A DNA stretch of 18,858 bases from Fibrobacter sp. (lineage in GTDB: Bacteria; Fibrobacterota; Fibrobacteria; Fibrobacterales; Fibrobacteraceae), in the NCBI GenBank assembly GCA_017550445.1, contig JAFZOV010000044.1:1-18858 (forward strand). Reading direction: 5' to 3'. Both the position numbers and the translations under genes were made by a program. This document shows positions 13,346 through 18,858 of the stretch, in pieces. Every line of letters begins with the position of its first letter. The stretch's first letter is position 1. The notes under the pieces were generated by a model. The model worked only from the letters and a program-made list of their open reading frames with translations. It was not told the origin of the DNA and made no database searches.

Positions 13346-14734
13346 ATGATGACCAATCTTTACAATATTGTAGCGGGGCTTTGTTCGGATATCGTGGGGG
13401 CCTGCTCCGAAGAGTTTTTTGTCAGGTACAGCTGTGTGTCACCTGCCGAAAAAGAACGTATCTACAAGGTGGTCAGGCTTGGGATGGGCGCCTTGTTCGA
13501 AGAAAGCGAAAACCCGAAAGTTCGGATGCTTGCTTCGGTCGATGTCACGGAAGAGTTCCTGGAAAAACTGAAGACTCTGATCGCTAACCTAAAAAGAGAG
13601 CATGACTATTATGCTCTGCTAGGGCTGTTGCAAATTTTGGATCAGTCTATGGCTTCGCTACTGGTCGAGGCAATGGCCGAGTTTGAACAGGAATCGTTCT
13701 CTATAGTGTTGAACACCAACCGCGAAACGGTGGGGATGGGCATTTTGCCTCGTTGCGCTTGTGTTTGGGAACGTAAGCATCGCCTGGTGCACCGCTACAA
13801 CAACCTCGAAAGTTTTCTCTACAACATCCTGCTTATTAATAATGCGGTACTGGGCGAACTCATTGACGAACATTTCTTCTTGAAAAAGGAACTCTTCCCG
13901 CGTTTCAAGGAACGCAATGCCGTAAAGATTGCGGCAACTCCTTTGCGGCGAGATCGCCATTTTCAAGTTCAGTTGACTGATAAAGACAAGGTGCAGTATT
14001 TCAACATTGAATACGAAAAATCGGCTTTTGAATCGGACAACGAACTAATTTGGAGTAAGATTTGGAACGCCGCGCAAAACGAAAGCGATATCGTCGTGTT
14101 CCCTGAACTTCTCGGGAATGTAGAGACTGCAGACTATGTTTCGCGCAAGATTAAGGCGCTTTCGCCTGATGATGCCAATAAAATTCCGTCGCTGATTATT
14201 CTGCCGTCTTATTGGGAGAAGAACCGTAATGTCGTTACGCTAGTGGACAAGTTCGGAAACATAATCTGTAAGCAGAATAAGCAGAACCCGTTCCGCAAGG
14301 TGTTCAATGGCGAGGGCTATCTTGAGCAAATTGAATCGAACCTTGTGGTGAATATTCTTCATTATGAGGGCATTGGCCGCATCGCGATTATGGTTTGTAG
14401 GGACTTCCTGGAAACGGAATACTTGCAGCAACTTATGCGTTGCTTCAAGCTGACGCTTATTATTGTGCCATCGTTTTCTACGGGTTCTTACGATTTCCGC
14501 CGTTCCTTTGACCTGTGCGCCCATGAAGACTGCAACGTGGTGTGGATCAATTCCTGTGCTGCGTTCATCAAAGGTAAAGAGGCGAATTTCCAGGATATCG
14601 GCTACGTGCGCAAACGAATTTCGCGCAGCGAAGATGAGGCGCAGATGCTTTACAAGATGCCCATTTGCAAAAATGCATTTGACGGCGAATGTTCCCACGA
14701 CTGCATCTATTACGAGACTATACAAGGGGTGTGA
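13346..14734 (+). CDS. Carbon-nitrogen hydrolase (nitrilase superfamily) with unknown N-terminal domain
   Basis: A 462-aa protein, counted from the ATG at 13346 (13349, and TTG at 13331, are alternatives). The C-terminal half is a nitrilase-fold hydrolase with the Glu-Lys-Cys triad visible: E254 in IVVFPELLGN, K309 in GNIICKQNK, and C351 in AIMVCRDFLE. Such enzymes cleave or form amide and nitrile bonds. The N-terminal about 215 residues look mostly helical and match nothing I recognise; they include CAC at 137-139. The C-terminus has a cysteine cluster, C441, C449 and C453 (CKNAFDGECSHDC), possibly a metal site. No signal peptide. The Nudix gene starts 2 bp after its stop, so the two probably work together. 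The substrate cannot be named from the sequence. Confidence 0.82.
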   Translation: MMTNLYNIVAGLCSDIVGACSEEFFVRYSCVSPAEKERIYKVVRLGMGALFEESENPKVRMLASVDVTEEFLEKLKTLIANLKREHDYYALLGLLQILDQSMASLLVEAMAEFEQESFSIVLNTNRETVGMGILPRCACVWERKHRLVHRYNNLESFLYNILLINNAVLGELIDEHFFLKKELFPRFKERNAVKIAATPLRRDRHFQVQLTDKDKVQYFNIEYEKSAFESDNELIWSKIWNAAQNESDIVVFPELLGNVETADYVSRKIKALSPDDANKIPSLIILPSYWEKNRNVVTLVDKFGNIICKQNKQNPFRKVFNGEGYLEQIESNLVVNILHYEGIGRIAIMVCRDFLETEYLQQLMRCFKLTLIIVPSFSTGSYDFRRSFDLCAHEDCNVVWINSCAAFIKGKEANFQDIGYVRKRISRSEDEAQMLYKMPICKNAFDGECSHDCIYYETIQGV

Positions 14735-14736
14735 TT

Positions 14737-15297
14737 ATGGAATTTGAATCGATTGAAAAAATTCATCAGGGTAAATTCATTACTCGCTACGACATTCATT
14801 ACAAGACGGCCAGCGGAAAGGCGAAAACCTACGAAATGATTAGCCGTAATCCCGATATCACGGGTCACAAGGATATGCTCGAAAAGAAACCCCATGCTGT
14901 GGTGATGATTATGCACGATTGCACCGGGCAAAAGTTGCTGCTTTGCAAGGAATATCGCATGGCCGTAGGCGAGAGCATCTACAACTTTCCGGCAGGTCTG
15001 ATAGATCCCGGTGAATCATACGAAGAGGCGGCTGCCCGCGAACTCCGCGAAGAGACGGGGCTTTCTCTGATGCGTATTGACGAAGTGTGGAAACCGAGTT
15101 ATTCTGCAGTCGGATTTTCGAATGAGCGAAATGTGGTTGTTTTGGGCGTTGCCGGTGGTGTAATTCGCCCCAGCGATTCCGAACTTGAAGAAATTCAGGC
15201 GCAGTGGTTTGAAAAAAAACAAATTCGCGAAATCCTTAAGGACGAACGCCTTTCTGCCCGCACGCAGACCTATTGTGCTATGTGGTGCCGGACCTGA
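14737..15297 (+). CDS. Nudix hydrolase, ADP-ribose pyrophosphatase-like
   Basis: A 186-aa Nudix hydrolase. The Nudix box is complete: G87-x5-E93-x7-R101-E102-L103-x-E105-E106-x-G108-L109. It is preceded by NFPAGLID and followed by a beta-rich domain, as in ADP-ribose pyrophosphatases (NudF type), which cleave ADP-ribose to AMP and ribose 5-phosphate using Mg2+ bound by the box glutamates. An N-terminal region of about 50 residues (YDIHYKTASGKAKTYEMISR) resembles the dimerisation strands of that group. AAGGGG lies about 9 bp before the ATG, within the end of the nitrilase gene (2-bp gap). The substrate is inferred from family resemblance only. A REP-like palindrome begins 3 bp after the stop. 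Confidence 0.88.
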   Translation: MEFESIEKIHQGKFITRYDIHYKTASGKAKTYEMISRNPDITGHKDMLEKKPHAVVMIMHDCTGQKLLLCKEYRMAVGESIYNFPAGLIDPGESYEEAAARELREETGLSLMRIDEVWKPSYSAVGFSNERNVVVLGVAGGVIRPSDSELEEIQAQWFEKKQIREILKDERLSARTQTYCAMWCRT

Positions 15298-15300
15298 TTT

Positions 15301-15327
15301 GTCATGCCCGCGTAGGCGGGCATCTCC
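15301..15327. repeat. REP-like palindrome, copy 3
   Basis: ATGCCCGC (15304-15311), GTAG, GCGGGCAT (15316-15323), flanked by GTC and CTCC as in the copy at 5703-5729. It lies between the convergent Nudix and outer-membrane protein genes and may also slow transcription there, but no T-run follows. Confidence 0.75.
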
Positions 15328-15350
15328 AGTTCTATTTAAAACAAGTTGAA

Positions 15351-16754
15351 TTAGAATAATACCTTCGCTTTCATGGCAGCGTGTATGGGGTGAAGTGTCT
15401 CCTCGGCAGTTCGTCGGAATGTTACTGCCATCGAAAATCGCAAATACTCGTTCCCCACCTCTGCAGAATTGCGGAGTTGCAATTCTTGCTGTGGGGTCCC
15501 CTTCGGTATAGTTACGGCTACGCTTGCGTTATTGAAGTCATCTACGGCGTAAGCCGCTTTCGCCTCGTATAGCGGCGCGCTAAATCCCTCGTCTTGCGTG
15601 TGCCTCGTGCGGATTTTTCCCGAAAACGCCAATTGCTCTCGGTCTATATCCCAAGAAGATTGAATCCTGAAATCGAAATCTTTTTGCCTGCATTGTTCTT
15701 CTGCTGAAATGCAAGTTGCGCTTGCAATTTCCCTTAAACTTTCTGGGCCCGATTCGGTGGAACCCTTGAATCGCGTCTTGCTGGAGTCGCCTTCGAGCGG
15801 AATGATGGTGCGTGCACTTACAGTCAATTTGCTTTTCCATGGGTCGTGCGCCGTAATGCCTATAGTCTGGCTTCCCCAAAAGCGGCTCTTTGCTATCGTT
15901 GAACTCAAGTGCGCTTCTTCTGGCAAAGAATCTCCGTGGGTATATGCATCTGCTTTCCATGCTACGGTCGCATATTCCATCTTTTCGCGGTGGTGAAGCT
16001 GCAATTTCATCAGAGGGATGTCGCCCTTGTTTTCAGGAACCCACCATGCCGCAAAACTGCCCCAAGTTCCTTTTGCCTGAGCCCAAACAGAACGTTTCTC
16101 GATGCTGTCGGCCGGGTGCTTGTGATGCCAGTAGGCGAGCTCCATTTCATTGCCTTTGCTTGGTGCAAAATCGATTTTTACTTGCGTAGTCATCGTTGTA
16201 TCAAGCAGGGCTCCCAATCGAAATTTCCAAAGTGGGTAAAGTAGTGCTGTTCCCCATAGGGTGTCTAGCGGAATCACGCTATGGATCTCCTTCGTAGAAA
16301 TTTGCCCGAAGTGCGCCTCGCTGTCTTCGTTTTTATAAGTTAAGAGCGACTGAGAACCGAGCCGTAGGGAATACCTGTAAAAATTCACGCGCAGTTCGGT
16401 GCGTTGACTTTCCAAGTGACCCAAGGAATCTGTTCGTCCTTGCCATTCTATGTATCCGTGCGGAATGATGCTTGGTCGCTGCTTAAGTTTTGGCCTTTTT
16501 GTTGGTTTAGGAGGCATTTCTTTGGGGATCACGCTGCTTTCGCTCGCGCAACTTTCCAGCGCGTAAACTTCGGCTAAAATACACGCTTCCAGGGTGTTGC
16601 CTTCTTCCAGCAGGTCCAAAATTTCGCGGGCTTCGTCACCGTCGATGATTCCATCGTCCCACCATTCAAAAACTTGCGCCTCGTCCAGATTGTTGACCAT
16701 TGCCGCCGGGATTGTGTTTGCTAAAATCAAAAAAGCCAAAAGGAGTTGTTTCAT
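15351..16754 (-). CDS. Predicted outer-membrane barrel protein with helical N-terminal region
   Basis: A 467-aa exported protein of unknown function. Residues 1-18 are a signal peptide (MKQLLLAFLILANTIPAA). Residues about 20-62 are acidic and helical (DEAQVFEWWDDGIIDGDEAREILDLL, seen in parts as VFEWWDDGIIDGDEA), followed by a Pro/Lys linker (KEMPPKPTKRPKLKQRP, 78-94). From about 98 on the sequence alternates polar and hydrophobic residues in repeated strands (ELRVNFYRYSLRLGSQSLLTY; FRLGALLDTTM; KLTVSARTIIP) and ends in Phe (KAKVLF), which fits an outer-membrane beta barrel. The N-terminal part may be a helix-hairpin-helix-like unit. It has its own short upstream region (83 bp) shared divergently with rsmG; TATA-rich sequence at 16769-16780 may hold the promoter. 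A barrel is inferred from pattern, not family. Confidence 0.7.
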   Translation of the reverse strand: MKQLLLAFLILANTIPAAMVNNLDEAQVFEWWDDGIIDGDEAREILDLLEEGNTLEACILAEVYALESCASESSVIPKEMPPKPTKRPKLKQRPSIIPHGYIEWQGRTDSLGHLESQRTELRVNFYRYSLRLGSQSLLTYKNEDSEAHFGQISTKEIHSVIPLDTLWGTALLYPLWKFRLGALLDTTMTTQVKIDFAPSKGNEMELAYWHHKHPADSIEKRSVWAQAKGTWGSFAAWWVPENKGDIPLMKLQLHHREKMEYATVAWKADAYTHGDSLPEEAHLSSTIAKSRFWGSQTIGITAHDPWKSKLTVSARTIIPLEGDSSKTRFKGSTESGPESLREIASATCISAEEQCRQKDFDFRIQSSWDIDREQLAFSGKIRTRHTQDEGFSAPLYEAKAAYAVDDFNNASVAVTIPKGTPQQELQLRNSAEVGNEYLRFSMAVTFRRTAEETLHPIHAAMKAKVLF

Positions 16755-16837
16755 TTTCAGGGGTACCTCTATACTATATACGCCGTTTTGGCAAAATCGG
16801 TATGTTTTGACACCTTTTTTATTCTATTTTTGGATTT

Positions 16838-17611
16838 ATGGCAAGTAACTGGTCCAAAAAGCCTTTTTCGAAGGCCCCTTCCCGCAATGCATCTGCCGCA
16901 GGGCGCGACTTTGTGCCGCACCTCAAGGCTCCCCGCACTGATTTTCCGCTGTTTAACGGCAAGCGCGTCACGCCTTCTTTGGCGGGTCTCGACAAACTGT
17001 TGCATTACTATGGCGTGGAACTCCAGCCCGAAACGCTCAAGCAGATTTGGGAATTTCACCAGCTACTTCGCGCTAACAACGATGACCAGGATTTGACGCG
17101 CCTCAATGCCTTCGAAACGATGGTGGAGCGCCATTATGCCGACTGCACCTTGATTAATGCTTATGTGCCCAAGTGGCCCGCCCGCATGATTGACGTTGGT
17201 AGCGGTGCTGGATTTCCGGGAATTCCATTGAAAATAGTGAATCCTTCCATTCGCCTTACGCTGTGCGAACCGCGCCCCAACCGTATCAATTTTCTCAACA
17301 TGGTCATCGAGAAAATGGGCCTTAAGGGAATTGATGTGTTCGGTCACAAGGTTACAAGCCGTAGCATGACGATTCCGGTAGACGGAGTCATCAGCCGTGC
17401 CTTTGAGCTTATGGAAAAGACGCTCCCGCGCATCGCCAACTCGCTAAAAGTAGGTGGCCGCGTATTCTTTATGAAGGGCCCTGCTGTCGCTGATGAACTC
17501 AAAACCTTCCATCCCGAAGATTTTGGCTACAAGTTTGTGGGCCAGCATTTCTATACCATTCCTAACAGTACGCAAGAACGTGCCCTGATAATTCTCGAAC
17601 GAGTAGAATAA
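16838..17611 (+). CDS. rsmG: 16S rRNA (guanine527-N7) methyltransferase RsmG
   Basis: RsmG (GidB), 257 aa, methylates N7 of G527 in 16S rRNA using S-adenosylmethionine. The SAM-binding motif MIDVGSGAGFPGIPLKI is at 117-133, followed by the acidic LCEPRPNRINFL (142-153), where RKxxFL is usual, and by VISRAFELMEKTL, the family's RA motif. The protein is about 50 residues longer than E. coli RsmG: the first about 45 residues are a basic Ser/Lys/Ala-rich extension (SKKPFSKAPSRNASAAGRDF). No later start codon would fit before the conserved core, so the extension seems real. It is not next to mnmG (gidA), its frequent neighbour. The ATG has no clear Shine-Dalgarno site; a TATTTTTG stretch lies 6 bp before it. 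Confidence 0.94.
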   Translation: MASNWSKKPFSKAPSRNASAAGRDFVPHLKAPRTDFPLFNGKRVTPSLAGLDKLLHYYGVELQPETLKQIWEFHQLLRANNDDQDLTRLNAFETMVERHYADCTLINAYVPKWPARMIDVGSGAGFPGIPLKIVNPSIRLTLCEPRPNRINFLNMVIEKMGLKGIDVFGHKVTSRSMTIPVDGVISRAFELMEKTLPRIANSLKVGGRVFFMKGPAVADELKTFHPEDFGYKFVGQHFYTIPNSTQERALIILERVE

Positions 17612-17618
17612 AAATCAA

Positions 17619-17671
17619 TGTGTAATGACTAATGTGAAATGTGGGATGTGTAATTAATTAGTCATTCCACA
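17619..17671. terminator. Large imperfect hairpin between convergent rsmG and the PorV-like gene
   Basis: TGTGTAATGACTAAT (17619-17633) pairs with ATTAGTCATTCCACA (17657-17671) at 14 of 15 positions, around a 23-nt loop. Loop and flanks carry imperfect GTGTAAT/AATGTG and CACATT/CCACAC repeats extending to about 17693. No T-run is present. It may end transcription from both sides, or be a repeat element inserted between the two genes. Confidence 0.5.
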
Positions 17672-17708
17672 CTACACATTCCACACTCCACATCGCGGCG
17701 TAGCCGCT

Positions 17709-18858
17709 CTAGAACTTAAACAGCATGCCAAAGCGCATCTGGCCGTCGCGCACGCCGTCGTTATCGCCTACGTCCTTGATGGTGGCAAAGTCGAACTGCA
17801 GCACGTCGGAGAGCATGAAGCCAAAGCCCAGGTCCACTTCGTTACGCTTGCCGGTTTCATCGTACAGGTAGCCGGCGCGCAGTGCAATGGTGTTGGCGTA
17901 AACGAATTCGGTACCCAGGTTGAACACGCCCTGCATAATGGATTCTTTAACCTTGTTGCCATCTCTTTCGGGGTGAATCAGGGACTTCCAGCTAGAAATG
18001 TAGAAGGGTTCCGGATTGCCCTTGGCGTCGTCATATACCACTTCGCGGTTGTAGTCGGCAAGGACGGTCCACTTGTAATCAGCAAGGCTCAAGATTTCGT
18101 AAGAAAGTCCCAAACGCCAAGTCAGCGGAATCGGGTCTTCAATCGTCTTGTCTACGTAGTACACGCTCGGACCGATATTGGCGAGTACCAAGGCGAAATT
18201 TAATTTGTCTATAAAGAGGTTCTTCTTTAAGACGCCGATATCAAATGCGTAACCGAATGTGGTCGCTTCTTCTTCGCCTGCGGCCGCGCCAGAACTCAAG
18301 TCGGAATAGAAGAACTTGATCGAAAGGCCCAGGCCCCAGTCGTTGGGGAATCTTGTGCCGTAGCTGAAGCCGCCCACGATTTCGGAGCTGTTATATGCCA
18401 CCAAATCGTCGGCGTCAACATCACCGGAGGCGACTGTTGAACCGAAGCTCACGAAGTTCACGAAGAAACCGAGAGTTCCCCAGTCGTTCAGCGGAATGGT
18501 CATGCCCGAGTATAGATGGTATAGGTCGGGAATGTTCAGGATAGGCAAAAGCTTTTCATAGAAGGCGGTAATCTGGTAGTCGGCGTCCTTGAACTGCTCC
18601 ATGCCGTTGGCTGTGCTGAACCATACGTCGCCACCCTGGGGGAGAACAGCCCACACCTTGTTGGTGGAGAGGCCGTTTCCGCTGTGGTAGTGAACCCATT
18701 CGTCTTCGCTCTTGGTCGAGCCTTCTTCTTCGGCGGCGCCGCGTTCAAGTTCCGCCTTGCGGCCGCTTGAGGTGGCGTAGTCCGGCAGGTGGCGCCATAC
18801 GCCCTTGTCGGTTGCAATCCAAATGCCGCCACGTTGGTCCACAGAGATGTCGTTCACC
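17709..18858 (-). CDS. PorV/PorQ-family outer-membrane protein with propeller-like segment, partial (5' end outside window)
   Basis: The last about 382 codons of a larger gene; the reading frame stays open through the right edge, so the GTG near 18857 need not be the start. The C-terminal about 270 residues form a barrel with PorV/UPF0164-like features: YHLYSGMTIPLNDWGTLGFF, GGFSYGTRFPNDWGLGLSIKF (in parts), LNFALVLANIGPSVYYVD, LRAGYLYDETGKRNEVDLG, and a terminal Phe (LFKF). PorV is the outer-membrane shuttle protein of type IX secretion; other family members have unknown roles. Before the barrel are two propeller-type repeats, DISVDQRGGIWIATDKGVWR (first about 22 residues) and KVWAVLPQGGDVWFSTANGMEQF (about 67-89), separated by an acidic insertion. 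Because a PorV barrel normally begins earlier, the propeller is probably inserted within it or fused before it. The missing N-terminus would decide. Confidence 0.78.
   Translation of the reverse strand, partial: VNDISVDQRGGIWIATDKGVWRHLPDYATSSGRKAELERGAAEEEGSTKSEDEWVHYHSGNGLSTNKVWAVLPQGGDVWFSTANGMEQFKDADYQITAFYEKLLPILNIPDLYHLYSGMTIPLNDWGTLGFFVNFVSFGSTVASGDVDADDLVAYNSSEIVGGFSYGTRFPNDWGLGLSIKFFYSDLSSGAAAGEEEATTFGYAFDIGVLKKNLFIDKLNFALVLANIGPSVYYVDKTIEDPIPLTWRLGLSYEILSLADYKWTVLADYNREVVYDDAKGNPEPFYISSWKSLIHPERDGNKVKESIMQGVFNLGTEFVYANTIALRAGYLYDETGKRNEVDLGFGFMLSDVLQFDFATIKDVGDNDGVRDGQMRFGMLFKF

Overview
The window most likely comes from a Fibrobacter species (rumen or gut, phylum Fibrobacterota). 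The main reasons are a regulator of the TIGR02147 type (a family I know chiefly from Fibrobacter succinogenes) overlapping a lipoprotein gene, a secreted M6 protease with the runs of serine typical of Fibrobacter extracellular enzymes, and a PorV-like outer-membrane protein. Shine-Dalgarno sites are often weak, and a TATATT box recurs in front of several genes. Genus assignment is inference; there is no rRNA here.

Layout. 1-1471 (-): etfB-etfA, electron transfer flavoprotein (etfA runs off the left edge). 1666-3591 (-): secreted M6-family protease. 3775-4482 (+): pyrH, facing a Fic-domain gene (4484-5491, -) across a 1-bp gap; the likely pyrH terminator lies inside the 3' end of fic. 5602-5702 (+): a short structured RNA or attenuator ending in a strong intrinsic terminator, then prmA (5760-6602, +). 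6608-9956 (-): a YgiQ-type radical SAM gene downstream of and overlapping an AAA/STAND-like ATPase gene whose promoter region carries spaced GGATAAT repeats. 10256-12074 (+): TIGR02147 regulator and lipoprotein, overlapping by 14 bp. 12069-13133 (-): small membrane protein gene and queH, behind a terminator-like hairpin whose loop matches the anti-Shine-Dalgarno sequence. 13346-15297 (+): nitrilase-superfamily protein with an unknown N-terminal domain, followed 2 bp later by a Nudix hydrolase. 15351-16754 (-): predicted outer-membrane barrel protein. 16838-17611 (+): rsmG. 17709-18858 (-): PorV-like barrel with an upstream propeller-like region, cut by the right edge.

How it fits together. 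Most of the window is housekeeping: electron transfer, UMP kinase, and modification enzymes for ribosomal protein (prmA), rRNA (rsmG) and tRNA (queH). A second theme is the cell envelope: the M6 protease has a tail resembling type IX secretion (T9SS) sorting domains, and the PorV-like protein belongs to the family that includes the T9SS shuttle protein. The accessory parts with the most open questions are the Fic protein with a substituted catalytic histidine, the nitrilase-Nudix pair, the regulator-lipoprotein pair with its palindromes, and two hairpin-terminator leaders. No CRISPR array, transposase, tRNA or rRNA gene was seen.
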